In this document: piece by piece, positions 36,513 to 49,931 of the stretch
How the letters are laid out: each line of letters opens with the position of its first letter
Numbering within the stretch: the stretch's first letter is position 1
From: Orthonyx spaldingii
Lineage: Eukaryota; Chordata; Aves; Passeriformes; Orthonychidae
Length of the DNA stretch: 64,000 bases
NCBI GenBank assembly: GCA_013397795.1
Contig: VZTJ01001631.1
Location: 1 to 64,000, forward strand
Direction: 5' to 3'
The notes under the pieces: model-generated
What the model was told of the DNA's origin: nothing
Databases searched by the model: none
What the model saw: the letters and a program-made list of their open reading frames with translations, nothing else
Program-made: the position numbers and the translations under genes

Positions 36513-39264
36513 TTAGTTCAAGTTTTATGCCTTCTGGATCATAGGTCCACACTTCTGCTAAGTGACAAAGAAATAGTCCTTTATTCCAGAAATGGGTGAT
36601 GATGATTCTTTCTTGATTGCAAGCAGACCACATCGATATTTCTGTTTCTGGACTTTGAGATGTATTGGAGCTGAGCTGATCAGGAGTGAGAATTTTGAAT
36701 TCTTTTTTTTTTTCCCCCCATTTACTAGTGATAATGAAATATTAATTAGAACAAGAACAGAACACCAGCTCTGCCTTCTCCTAGGAAACTGCTATAGTCA
36801 CTAGAGCATAAAGTCATGAAAAGCATTACCGTTTGCCATGAATATTCAACTACTCCACAGAAAGTGAAATAACACTGGGAGGACAGAATGCACTTCCATT
36901 CCAACACTTATGTGTTTTTCTTTCAGGAGGTAGAATATGTGTCTTTAGATCTATCCTGGAAGACAACAATCTCTAGCTCCTATGTCTGAATGCTGGTCCA
37001 ATCTTTTAGACAAGTGAAAAGGGCAAGCAACAGGATTTTTTAACTGCTTTTTACTTGGAACCTAGTCTGACAGACACACATTATTGAACCCTGGGAAAAC
37101 ACCAGCATTCTCAAGAATCATAGTTAGGACTAATTGCAGGAAAGTTTACAGACAATGAATGGAAAATGAAGCACTTCCAGGCACTTTCTGAATAAAACTT
37201 TAGGATGCCCAATGTTCAGACAAGACATTGGCTGAGAGGAGTAGTGTTTCCTGAATGAGCTGCCTCTTGAGCTGTGTTGTGCTAAATTGCAGGGACAATG
37301 GTTTCAGTGGCCTCTAAACAGAAAACCTAAATAATAGGAAATAAATTGAATAGTTCGTGCCATCCCTTGAATTTATTTCTGTAGTGTCCTTGCAAACTGC
37401 AAGATGATACTTGCACCAATGATAAATGTCTAATATCAGGACTAAGAGAATCAAGATAAAAATGTTTTTATAGATCAAATTTTTTGAGTTAATGTAGACC
37501 TTGTTGAAATCACTGCAGTAGACTCCTCCCATCAGTTCCACTCTGTTTGAAAATAACAAGTACCTTGCCAGTATTTCCATCTACACTGTATTTTTCCTGA
37601 AACAAGATTTTTATAAATTATTTCTAGTTGTCTTTTTTTCATCCTCATTTTATGGTTGTATTTGTGTTAGATTGAGAAATACTTAATGCTTAAGGCCAAA
37701 GGTTCCCTATTACTGAACTGCGAAGATTTTTCTTCAAGTTTATATTATGGTGTTTACTCATTTGTGTAGAAATTTGGAAATCTGAGGCTAATAGAACACA
37801 AATACTGGGTTTAGGATGAGGCATTTCTATGTGTTATTTTTTTGTTTTTGCTTTTCATGCTTGATTTTTGTTTCGTTTCTTAAGAACTGAGGAAGCACTA
37901 AGAATGTAATTCTATATATAAACATTCAGTAATCTCAGAAGATAGAATCCCAAAATAATATTGATGCCTATCTATAGGCAACCCAAATTTCTTAAATACT
38001 AAGCAAGTGCAGATCCTTCAAGAGAAATCCAGAAAGAACAGCAGAAGGTAACCAGTTCTGAGGATTTTTTCTCTCTCTCTGTAATTGAGTAGGAACAACT
38101 GGCAGTATATCAGCTGCCTATACAGGTTTCAAAGCTGTGAAGAACAAGGCTAAAATTTATTTCAGTTAATCACAGTTTTGTCATTGACTTATAAGGTTTC
38201 TGGATTTCATCTCAAGAAAAGTTGACAGTTAAAACCATGTATATGTTTTAACAAGAATAAGTAAACCATTCAGACTATTCAGAAAAACAATCAGAGCTTC
38301 TAATATCTGCTGTGATAGTGAATATTAAAACAAACAAATTGTGATATTCCCATTGCTGAGAGTGAAACAATCAGTAAGTGTTCTTCGCAGGCAAGGAGGA
38401 AAGCAAAAACTATTATTCATGAGAAATGTTGTTACAGAGCTAATTCTGCCTCCCTTCAATTTATTATTGTAGTGTCCTTGCAATGCTGTATTGTAGCATT
38501 TGATTACAGTTATATAAGAAATAACAAGTCTTTCAATCTACTAGGTAACTATTGCAGATTTTTCAGTGGTAAACTACAGACATACCCTCTTTTTATTTTA
38601 TTAGCAAATACAAGGATTAACATGCAGATATGGAAGAGGAGGAGCAGCAGTTAAATAGTACTCGATTATACAAATTATCAAGGTTGTATTTTTTGACCAA
38701 AATCGTTAAGTCCTGTTTTTCTTAGAAGGAAGGAAACATTCACAAGAAATACTGTTTAGTGCATATTAAAAGCAAGTTGACTGAAATGAAGAAGGTACTC
38801 CAAATCAGGATGTCTCAAGTTAGGTGTGAATGGCATAAGGATCTTCCTGTCCAAGCTCTGGAGAAATTGCAGATCTGTTTAAATGCTGCCAGTCTGCAAT
38901 ACCTTTCTTAGGTGGGAGAACATTATAATTCTTCTGTAGCTCTATTACTCTGTGTTAATATGCATATTTCAAATCTACTAGAACTTACTTTCATATCTAG
39001 TGAAACCCCTAGTCCCAGTGGGTCTTAATAAATATTTTAAACCCAAGGTTGTTTGAAAAATATAGTGTTTATGTATGGAGAAAAAGAAAAACAAAACATA
39101 CTATGCATTAGAAGAAATTTTTAGGAATGAATAATCAAAGTCGGGGAAGTAATACTAAAACAAGATAAAAAGCAAATGGTGTGTATCTGTACAAATTGTC
39201 TTAATACCTTTCTTCTCTAGGTTTCTAGGCAAAACAAACACAATAAACTTCAGAAGGCTCTTAC
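36513..39264. other. Unique AT-rich non-coding sequence
   Basis: No gene or transposon recognised. Open frames are under 90 codons. Confidence 0.5.
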
Positions 39265-39384
39265 CTCCCCACCGTGCAGCTGGCAATCACAATACAAGCA
39301 ATTCCTTGCCAGCAGGCACACATGGACCCAATGACGATGTTGCAAACCAGAAGATAAGTATATTCTCAGTAGCAAGACATACAC
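39265..39384 (-). other. Exon-like segment, 40 open codons, product unknown
   Basis: On the minus strand the segment follows CCTGTGTTCCCCACAG (acceptor) and precedes GAG|GTAAGAG (donor). It is 120 bases long and open for all 40 codons in phase 0 (reading VYVLLLRIYLSSG at its start). A second acceptor 20 bases further in would give a 100-base exon in another phase with a strongly hydrophobic peptide (CNIVIGSMCACWQGIAC), like a membrane helix. I recognise neither product. The longest of the splice-framed open segments here, but still within reach of chance. Confidence 0.25.
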
Positions 39385-40439
39385 CTGTGGGGAACACAGG
39401 GCATATTTCAGGCTATGACAAAGGCTAAAAAGTTTGTGTTGCTTTTCAGCACTCAGACAAAGAAATGGGAGATAGAAACCATGGTGGTAATGCAGAAATC
39501 TTTGCAATAGGAAGCAGAAGAAGGAAGGGAAATGATTTCAAGAGAGGAGATAAGGAACATCAGATTGAAAATAGAGTGATATAATATCTTATTGACTAAA
39601 AAGTGAATGGATGTATCATATAGCATGGTATGTGATCTGATAATCTGGTATTTGGTTGTTATAATAGCCCACACTTCTATTTCATTAGCGTATTCTGGGT
39701 TTATTGCTTTATGATTGCAAACTCAACGAGTTTACCTGCTCCTACAGTCAAACTTCTAGAGAACATCCCAGAAGTCATGGTGGAGGAGTTAAATTCCTTC
39801 AGTTTTATTCTCTGTTCTGCTGCGTGTTTCCCTAGTCTTCAGATGAAATCCTGGAACTCTTGTATTTGATATTCATGAGGCTCAAGAAGTGTAGATTTTC
39901 AACCTTTATTGCTCCTTTTTTCCTACTTGTTGTTTAGCTGTACTTTTAAGGAAGGTTCAGCTTGTCACTGAAAAGTAACTTTTCCTTTTTTCTGTTACAG
40001 CTTCCACAACTTTTCTTCAGGCAGATTTTTAGAAAGATCCTTCTTTGTATTACTCTATTGATAGTTTTTATCCTGATCATCCATTTTCCTTTCACAGGAA
40101 AAAGGAAATATGTGGTCCCTTCTCCTCCCACATGTTAAATGAGTGGGTGGATCTGCATCATCATCTTGGTCTTTGTAGCCCACAGAAAGTCCTGACCACT
40201 TTCCTGAAATGTGAGATAACCCTCTGCACTTCTTGCATCTTTCTTCAGATGCCAACCATCCTTCCATAATTTTTTCTTACTTTTGGCCAACTAACATGTT
40301 GGCCATGTACTAAACTGATTTCTTTTGATCTTTACATATGTACATTTCCATGGTTTTTCTGTCCTGCAAATTACTTCTTTTTTTCCCAGTAGAGTGATGT
40401 GATTACTTTTCTGCCCTCTACGTACTTTAGTAGGTACTG
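39385..40439. other. Unique non-coding sequence
   Basis: No gene recognised. Overlapping short frames on both strands at 39946-40269 are unrecognised. Confidence 0.5.
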
Positions 40440-40965
40440 TATGACAGAGGTCAGCTCCTCACTCATCCCAGGCGAAGATCCAATGCCCTCCTGCTGGTCA
40501 CTGACACAGAGGGTGACACATTCTCCTTGTCTTCCCTTCCTGTCCTTCCTAAAAAGTCTCTACCCATCCATTTCAACGCTCTAGTCATAGGAGCTATTCC
40601 ATCACATCTCCATGAAGCTGATAAGATCAAAGCCCTGTAGATGTGAGCTGTATCTCACTTTTGTTTATTCCCCATGCTGAGTGTATTCCCATAGAAGCTG
40701 GCCTTGATTAAGCACTGTCTAGAGCAGCTGGGATTCCTTTGTGGTACTCTCCTGCTGACCCATGATCCTTCTCCAGGCTCTGGGCTGCTCTTGTTGATCT
40801 TGATATCAAAATGGAAAGTGGTAGGAGTGGAATGGATTGAGGCTCCCCTCCCATGGCAACTATAGTTTAAAATCCTCTTCACTAGTTTACCAACCCATGA
40901 CTGAAGACGCTCTTCCCCTTCTCAGATAGATGGACCCCCACCAGCCCTGGAACGGAAATGATGGG
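40440..40965 (-). mobile_element. CR1 fragment from the 5' half (endonuclease start)
   Basis: On the minus strand the high-coordinate end reads as the region before CR1 ORF2 (GGGAAGAGCGTCTTC, then AACTAGTGAAGAGGATTTTAAAC). This leads into a frame ending CLIKASFYGNTLSMGNKQK, which matches the CR1 endonuclease start (CLYANARSMGNKQEELE). After a stop the reading resumes as FDLISFMEM and then SYD-SVEMDG, parallel to YDLIAITETWWD and HDWSAAMDG. Several stops show it is dead. The 3' half with the octamer tail is absent, the reverse of the usual 5' truncation, so the downstream part was lost or lies too decayed to see. Confidence 0.85.
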
Positions 40966-43660
40966 CAAGTTACCTAAAGGTTGTACATGCAAACAGGGTT
41001 TAAATCATTAGTACTTTTGCAAAATCTTTATAACTCTAGCACCACTTGTCTTAGCATTTGTCCATTTTGACTATTTGAGGTTTAAACCCTACAGGAAGAA
41101 TGCCACTCTCCACTTGTGTATTTCTGCAGTGGTGGATGCGCTGAGATCCCAGTTTCAGATATGGGTGTTCTGGGCTCTGTTTTCATATTAAAAAATAATC
41201 AAACAGCTATGTTTTTATAAATTAAGATATACTTTCCCTAGAACAAGCTGTGTGTACTTGCCATACATCAACTATTGGATGAGTGGCAATTTAAGAAGAA
41301 AAATATCCACATGCTATACAAAAGAACAGGGGTTTAAAATACATATTAAAAAACATCCATTCATTTTCAGTTTTCAGTTGATCAACTGCATAGATGAAAA
41401 CAAGCGAAAAGTGAAGTACCCTGAAAACATTAGCTATGAGTTTGAATGTTTCTTATTACCTGCAAGTCAAAATGGATTGTCACATTAACATGTCAAATAG
41501 AGAAACCCTAAGACCAATCTTCCAGCAATTTGGCATATATTGAGCGAAAATCAAAGAGAACGTTTGTTTTATTGTTGAGATGACTGTGTAGGAAATGCAG
41601 ATGCAGACCATCAATAATGTTGGTATTATACCTTTTAACTGAAATACTGTAGGACTGTTACAGACATATAGTGAAAAAATAAGGACTTCAGCCTGTAACT
41701 AAAATACAAAAGGCACTGAATAGAGGCTGGTAGCTGTCCTTCCATTTATGGTATAATTGCAGCTGTTTTCAAGCAAGCTATAACATGAAAGGGAGTAAAA
41801 ATTCAATGTCAGTAATATAATTTGGTGTCATATATCAGTGTTTCTTAGCAACAACCCAGTAACATTCAGTGGAGGCCATGCTCAAATGAAGTAATATTGC
41901 ATCAGTGGAGAATATTTTCAATGAATGTTTATGCTTCAGGTTTTTCTCTGAAAAAATGCAGGTGTTACAAGAACCTTGCTGTTCTCGGTTGAAAACATGA
42001 ATCACTGGGTTGTTTGCTTTTGTTTTTAAAAATCTGCATATAACTCAGCTATGACAGTGTTCATTAAACCAAAACCAAAACCCACTTCAAAATACTTCTC
42101 TTTGTTGTAAAGGAAGATTGTCTATCTTATCAGGAAGGCTGTCTTTCAGCTCCTGAGATCTCTCTTGAGTAACAGTCTTGTGATGGACCCACAGTGTTGA
42201 ATGTGTATATGTGTAAAGTAACACTTGAAGGAAGAAAAAAGTGGAGGTTCTTTTCCCCATGTTGAAAATGTATCATCATCTCCAAACCCCTTCTCTCTTA
42301 AAGTTCAAGCCATTTTGGAAACCAGATAAATTTTTTAAATTTCAGCAACTAGAGGTGAAAGAATTTAATCAAATAATATAACCAGAAAAAGTCAAGGAGC
42401 AGGGAATATTAGAGATTACTACTAATGCTTTGATATCCCATTTTAAATTTTTTTTTAATCTTATGATTCTATATTCATTACCCAAAAGACAAAAAACTGG
42501 ATGTGAATTAACACTGTTCTGACAACAATCTGGATCAAGATCAACATCTCCTCTGCCACTCATGGATGTGACTTCATGGAGGTTTGCATTACCTGAACCT
42601 CTGATCCCTGCATTGTCAGAACTTGAGAAAACATCTTTCGGAAATTTTCATGCCTAATGTACTTGGCATTTGCAGATCAATTCCACTTTTCTTTTTCCTT
42701 TCTGATCTAAGCACTGGGGAGATACACAGTCTTAATGCTTTCAAAGTATCAATTTTTTGTGATAGAGGAGCACAGGTATAAAGCGATTGGACTTCGATCA
42801 AAGAATGTGCCTTCCTTTGTCAGAACAAGTGCTTAATATCGTTGATACCATTTACTTCAAAAATTACTTTTCCAATCAGTTAACCAGCATTTAAGGTCCA
42901 TCAGAAGAGTTTATATTCCGAAAAAGACACATTTTGTTTCAAAGCAACAAAGCAGATGAAAGGGATAAAGATAACATATATATGAAGATAGCATCATGAG
43001 CAACTGATGTACATTAACCATGAAGCTACTAGATATCCCTGAAATGGCAGATCTGATCCATGTAAGTTCAAGCAAGCCATTTACTTCATTACCCAACTGG
43101 AATTTTTCAGGGGTGTAGAAATGTTACACTTGGCAAGGTGACATTTCTATTTCAATGGACCACTGAAGTCTTTGTCTGGAGTGCAAAACTAACCAAAACA
43201 AAGTTTCTCCCTACTGAGAACCCTTCCCACATAATGTTTTTTGGAATGGGCCTCTGGGCCAGCCTCTTTGCATAGACAACACCTCTGCTTGCATGAGATA
43301 AAATCCTGATGTCATTCAGAGAATATTCAAGTACTGATTGCAGAGATGATGAGATTCATAAATCCTGGGAGAGGAATAATTTATTTTTCTAAGTCCTCAT
43401 AACAAAATAGAAGCAACCAAAGAAAGGGCCTCTTAGATGAAATAACTGCTTTGTGTCACACTGTGTAAGCAATCCTCGCTCCAAGGCCATACAGGGGACA
43501 TGTTGACATAGGCAGATGCAGATAGGGCATATCTCTCTCACCCCTGATCTGGCCAGGCAAGTGCAGACCAGTTTTGGTCAGGAACCCTTGAACTCCTGTA
43601 AACACACCACAAGCCCATACTTTACCCCTTTGAAGACTTTTATTTTAGGTCCAGCAGCAC
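40966..43660. other. Unique AT-rich non-coding sequence
   Basis: No gene or transposon recognised. Open frames are under 80 codons. Confidence 0.5.
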
Positions 43661-43806
43661 TCCAGCGTTGCTGTGCAGGCTCTGCACAACTGCCGGCTCC
43701 CAGCCACCAGGCCCAAGCGGGTGCGGGACAGACTCGCAGGACAGACACGCGGGACACACGCCACCAGCCTGGCACAGCCCTGCACAGCCCAGGTAGGAGC
43801 ACGGAG
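43661..43806. other. Small CpG-dense, GC-rich patch
   Basis: About 146 bases with roughly nine CpGs, in a window otherwise very poor in CpG. A donor-like CCAG|GTAGGA lies at 43792-43793 on the plus strand. Open frames cross it on both strands, the longest 192 codons (43645-44223, minus); none resembles a known protein. It could be a minimal CpG island with a non-coding first exon, an old insertion from GC-rich DNA, or a transposon fragment I do not recognise. It is below the 200-base size normally asked of a CpG island. Confidence 0.4.
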
Positions 43807-46800
43807 ATTTCTGCAGGGCCTCAGGTGGCCAAACCTCCACCTAATCCAGGGGGTCATCACTGGAGGCTGCCGGAGAAAGCATGGGAAATCTGAAACTGGC
43901 ATTTCTAAAGGAGTGGACCTGCCAGGAAACTTTCCACCTTGTCTCGAGGGTTTGTCCTGTGAGTCAGGAGGGGCTCTGTTCCTGCAGTTTATCCAACTAA
44001 ACCACCCTGTCCAGTCTGAGTTGCTGATTGGGCTGAGGCTGGCACTCGGGTAGTGACTGCCTGTATCTGTCTCTCTCTTCTCACATGCTCTTTTTTCCTT
44101 CTCATCTGCAGTGAGCATGGTGAGAAGAGAATATATGGTTAGGGGAGGAAGTTTTAACAAATCTAGAAAACACAAAGGATTTCTGCAGGTCAAAATATAC
44201 TTTCTGTTTTCACAACAAAACAAGGCGCTGAAAAAGCAGGCCTTTAAATTCCATTTTTTTCATGACAATTCTGTGATATACCTAGAAATTTGACATTTAA
44301 TTTTTATAATTTCTTTTTTCCTCTTTTTTTCACTGAAATTTTTTATTTGGGAAAATAATTTCAGTTTTATGTTTGTGTATTGCAGTTTATTATAGGATCA
44401 GGAGAAAAAAAATGAAAATATAAATGTGATGTGTGGCATAACTTTGTGAAGAAAACAAAATGAAATGCATACCATTTGAAACAACATCTGTCTGCTGGGT
44501 AAACAGCTCAAGCAATCTCTTAGTTATCTCATAACTGCATTCCACTTTACACAGAGACAGCAGTAGTTAAATAGATGGTGTGATGATGTTGCATTTGAGG
44601 AAATAAATTTAGCAATTTACCTGCTAATCACATAATCTTTAATTGTTTTCTGTAAATCAGTTTCTGGAGATCCTGACAGTGTCAGTTCCAAGACTTAGCT
44701 AATCTTGAGCTAATGCAGTAACCCACTGGGGATTTCATGGCCTGTGCTAAGGTCCATGGTGGTGCTTCACAGATGTGGCACATTTGCTGTAAGGTACCTG
44801 GGCTTCATGAAGGTCTTGTGGTGTGTCTGTTCAATCTAACAGTGTGTCTTTTAAGTCTTTTCGGACCTAAAGTTTCCCATCTTGACAATGGATTTCTTTG
44901 ACACTTAGATTTTGACTTATTTAATCTAATGGGGTTTCTTTCCATGTAAGAGAGAAATTTTTCAGAGGTAGAATGGGAGAAGGAAGATTTTACTTGGGTA
45001 GAATTATAAAAAATTTTTGGATTTCTTACAAAATAAAAGAAAACAAACATTTAATTTTGAATCAAAACCAAATGTTTCAAAAGCTGTATTCACAAACTCA
45101 ATAATTTTGTTTTCTCCCCTGTGTACTTAGCCCTTTTTATAAAACATTCTGGGAGAGTTTTCTTCTTTTTACAAAAAGAATCAGCTTGTAAACATATGTC
45201 ATTTCAAATTTAAAAAAAAAAAAAAAAGCTTGGTTCAGGCATGTTGACATAATAGATTTCATTTTCCAGAAATTTCAACATTTCTTTCATGTTTCCTTTC
45301 CTGATAAAAACTGTTTATTGAAATAATCTCATTTTAATTAATATTTCAAATCTATATTTGATTCATTTACTGTCAAAACATTAAAATTATTTACCTATAG
45401 TTACAAACAACTGATGCTCTCTGCAGAAATTGAAATTGGTTTTGGTGGCACGTAGTTTAAGTCAATTTACCACAGTATTGTTAATTTTTAAAAGAGTCAA
45501 AAAGTCCAAAATATTTGGGATTCATCATTCCTGAAGAGCTACATTCTATCAAAGCTCTAATTTTAGCTCTATTTATGGTCTCTCTTATTATACTATCAAA
45601 TATTTTTGAAGACATTTGCCATAAAAACAAAAGTGAACTCTTTGGGAGATTTTACACATTACACAAGTATACTAAAAATTATGTAGGATCACTCTCATGG
45701 TTTTGTAATCAAAAAATCCTTTGAAAACTCCACAAACTCTACTCCAGTTATTTCTGACTTCAGTGGTGTATGTAGACCTTATTTATACTCTTGTCTACAG
45801 TGAGGATAAAATGGTGAAACCAAATCTGTGTAGCTTCTGTAGACCCAGCACTGCATCTCTACACCTCCTAATGGAATTCCTGAAAACCCTTAGTCTGCAT
45901 TTACCCAGGCTTTAGGCACATGGCCAGAAAATTTTGTCACAAATATTCCACAAACGGAATATGCTTTGAGTATGCCAGAATCTGAGAGACTCAGCTATGA
46001 ATCCTTACATTACCACATAAGGCTTCTTTAGCTGAGATGTGGAATGGATACTGAGAATTTGCCCAGAGCTTACTAACTACTTGAACAACAAGGCAGTTGT
46101 ATCAGATTATGATATTCAGGTTACTTTGTGAAGCAATAATCAGGTATTTAGTGGCTAGAATGAGAGCTTAAACATCTCTGATAATTTGGTTATTGACCCA
46201 TAACAGAATAAGTCAATTTTTCCAGAGCAAAATAATTTGCATTAAAATTGTAAATCCCAGTTTATCTTAACTACAAGCCTACATCATGCAAGACTATTAG
46301 AAGTACACTTTCAGTGTTCAGCAAGCTGATGTGACATTTGTCACTAAGTGGTGACATTATTTTGTCTCTCACTAAACTAGCTAATGCATTGGATGTCTTT
46401 GTCTGGGCTTCTTCAGTTATCTTAGCAAGTTAGAAAAACTGGTATCCAGTAAATCATTGCTTCTGACTGCTCTGTGGTGCTTGGTCTCAGAAAACGGAGA
46501 CATCCCAAACCATAAGGTCCATCCTTAGTGACCACCTGCATCCAGCATGGCAGAGAAGAATTGCAGCCATAAGAACATGGAGCCAAAAGCAGACCCTGCC
46601 CTACAGAGCCTGTGTTGTAAGCAGAGGAAGGGGTGCACTGTGAGTCAGTGACTGATCCAAAGTCACTTAAGCAACTACTGGAAAAATCAGGAGTTTCCTA
46701 TTTGCCATATTAACTTTTTTTTTTTCACTCAATATCCTCTGTTATTTTTGTTATTCAAAGTCATTACTTCTGAAACAGGAGTAACAGTCAAATGGAAAGG

Positions 46801-49800
46801 CCATAGTGCTTAGACTTCTTTTAAGTGCCTTGTTAAGCTCTTTAATCCCATTTTACCCGTTAAATATTAAAATTGAGATATAATTTTAAAATGCATGTAT
46901 GCAATGAAATGGAACGAGACAGAAGAAAATTTAACAAAGAACGAACTCTTGATTCTAAACTAAAATTGAATACTTGCTTCCATTTTGGAATAGGAAGATA
47001 GGAGAGAAACATTATATATCAGCTTTCAATGAGGAAGAAATAGACACTGATTGCTAAGCCATTTTTCTGCCTAAATCTCCTCTGTGGTATTTCAGTATCT
47101 GATACCATTTTCTTCTCTCTCTCTCCATATGCAATGCCACAACAAATTCATGCTGTTGATTTTTTCTGCACTATGTAGCTGTTGGTGTCTGTGTAGCTCT
47201 GTCTTCTACCAATTTAAACTAGCTATTTATTGCATTGTTAAGGGAAAAAAAAAAAAGAGAAAAAACACTGATGAGGTGGATCCCATGTATCTCAAAGTCT
47301 GTGACTCTATTTGCAATGAATCAGGAGATAAGAAATAATCCAGGAACAAAGTAATAGGAGAATCAGAGAAAAGAATGGAATAGATTGAAGAGAGAAATAG
47401 ATGTCCGTGCCATTTCTGGACAACATTTCTAACTGCTGGCAGTGATCAGGAAAAGAATGCAGCTGTGGCAGGATATTACAAAGATGCACAAATGAAAGAG
47501 GTTTAATCACAAGTTTCATTTTTTAGATTCATTTTCAGGCTAGACAAAGGCACCTATAGTGCCTTGTTGGTTAGCTTTTCATAGAAATAACATGTACTCG
47601 TCAACTTAATTTAAATATGTTACTATTTCCTGATGTTAGAGGAAATAATATTTTAATTTTGCCTGAATATTCAGGAAATAATGTTATACTAACCCATGCT
47701 TAATCTTCAAAGCATTGATTTTCTTGTTTATTTTATCTAATTCACAAGTGTCTCAAGCTGAAACTGAAGCTTTCACTCAGGACTATGGCTTAGTTCACTT
47801 GTATTTGTGCACAATGCTGTCATCAGGTCAACTGTTACCTGTTCTCATAATTAGCAATATTTGTCATCCTCCTGATGACCTCCCCTTCTTTCCAAAACTA
47901 TGAATACACAAAATATCCAACCCATGGCACAAAATAACATGAATATTTCAAGCAATACGCACAGTAAAAGAAAATTATGCCACTTAAAATAACTTTGAAG
48001 GTTTCTTTGGACTTATTCTAAAATATACAGATATGAACATACATATTATAGAAACACAAATATTAGTTTTTAAAATTCTTGGAAGTATACAATCTGAAGC
48101 TCTTTGTGTTCTGTGAGAGTATAAGACAGCTTCAAAACATGTCCAGACCATACCTTAAGTACTTAAAAAAAAAAGCTGCATTAGGGTTTCATAGCAGTGA
48201 TGGATTGTTCTGATCAACTCTTCATGAAGCCTCTGCCTCCTTGGGCAGCTGAACTCTTTCACCCAAAGCTGGCATCTTTATTTCCTCACTGACAGCCAAA
48301 AGTGTGCCTGTGAACTGGGGGAGTCTGCAGGCATGAATCCCTTAGGAGTGCCTGCTTAGGCAGGAACCTAAGCCCTAGGCTTTATTCTGCCTTATTTCTA
48401 GTATTTGTTTCTAATGAGTACTATCACGGTGCTAACCACAGTTTGACTTTTAAATTTTGTCTACTGAGAAATTTCCAGCCAGGAGGAAAGCAATACCTTT
48501 TGCTTACTCTCACTGTTAGCAGTAATTGTCCTTCGGGCAGCTCAGCTCTCCTGCTGCTCCTGTGATGAGTTAGGTCCTTACATGCATTGCATAGCACTAA
48601 CCATGGCACCCATGGCAAGAGAATGAAACATATCTATCTCCAAAAGAGTTACCAAGTCACGACACCACACTTTACAACAAATTCTGTCTTTAAATATTGT
48701 ATGCAAATCGTCTGTGCTTATAAATACTTCTGTGTGAAAAAAAAAAAATTACTTCGCTGATGTCTGTAGCATTTCTTACACCAAATGTTTATTGCACAAA
48801 GCCATGCTATGCACAGTGTAGGTTATGCAGACAAGATGGTGATAGCAGCCCTCATTTGTTTCTCTTTGTTTTGTTTTATTGTTTGTGGTCATTTAACCTC
48901 CTAGACAAGAAAACTGTTCTGCAATATTCTCAAAATGATAGAAAGGGAGATGCCAAGATGTGCGTTGTAATTTATTAATAAAATCCTAGTGATACCCTTG
49001 CTTAGCAGTACACCAAATCTTTTGTCCTGCTATCAGCCTGAAAAGTTCCTTTTTCAAACACATTAATATTTCAAAAAATATTAATTTGTCAGAATTCGAG
49101 TGCTTTGCCATGTAGCAGGTGTAACATCAAAGGATGGACAAATGTGAGTTTAACAGACTAAGGCAATCATCTCTATTGACTGCAAGAACCCTTTAGGATT
49201 CCTCTTTTAATTGGTGCTGCAGTTGTTCCACTGCCTTGAGAATTGGTATGACAATGATTATGGCTGCAATTGAATAGAGAGTAATAGCAGAGAAATACTC
49301 ATGCCTTGGCTGGTCTTGTACTTCTTTTATTACATTAATACAAGTACCACTCAAGCATCTGCAAACTCTTGCAAGAAAAAATGTGCTTATATGTCAAAAA
49401 TCCCAGTCATCTGAAGGGTGCAGTTTGCTGCCACTTACATGCCAGCATGTCAACTCTGAAGTTGTCTCAAAATGATTGCCAGAAAAGAAATACAAATCCT
49501 TTCTGTTATGCATGCTAGGAAAAAAAAAGACCAATGAATATTTTTCATCATACAACATGATCAATAATATTACTTTAATAATTATAACAGCAGTATAATT
49601 TGCATACATAGGCTAACTTTTCTTCTGAACCTTGGATAATTGGGAAAAAGTTTTAAGCATAGTCTTTGAAGCTGAAGTACTTTTTAAAAAACATTAGCTA
49701 TCTTAAAATTCCCTCTTCTGATTTCACCAGGGACTAATATCTTGCATGGTTATAGGCACATAGTTACTAAATATTCATATGCAAGCCCATCTGGACATTA

Positions 49801-49902
49801 CAAGACCAGAACTCAGCTTCATCATAAGAACTGTGAAGTCTGGGCAATATTTGAGGTTTAGGTATAAGTGGGCAGTATTGGTTCATAGTATGAAACTGAC
49901 AT
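43807..49902. other. Unique AT-rich non-coding sequence with A/T runs
   Basis: No gene recognised. Homopolymer runs include 16 A at 45212-45227, 11 T near 46715, 12 A near 47243 and 12 A near 48739. No target duplication or gene-like sequence precedes them, so there is no support for processed retrocopies. Open frames are under 90 codons. Confidence 0.45.
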
Positions 49903-49931
49903 TTGTGTGTCTGTGTGTGTGTGTGTGTGTT
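49903..49931. repeat. (TG)n microsatellite
   Basis: About 14 TG units with one C interruption. A standard dinucleotide repeat, potentially length-polymorphic. Confidence 0.95.

Noticed and set aside
36311..36544. Lys/Glu/Arg-rich 77-codon frame
   Set aside because: It is a direct translation of the GA/GAAA microsatellite.
43645..44223. 192-codon minus-strand open frame
   Set aside because: No recognisable domain, and it overlaps other open frames on both strands because the area is GC-richer. Kept only as part of the CpG-patch finding.
45212..45227. Sixteen-A run as tail of a processed pseudogene
   Set aside because: No gene-like sequence upstream and no visible target-site duplication. 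The A runs at 6375, 47243 and 48739 fail for the same reasons.
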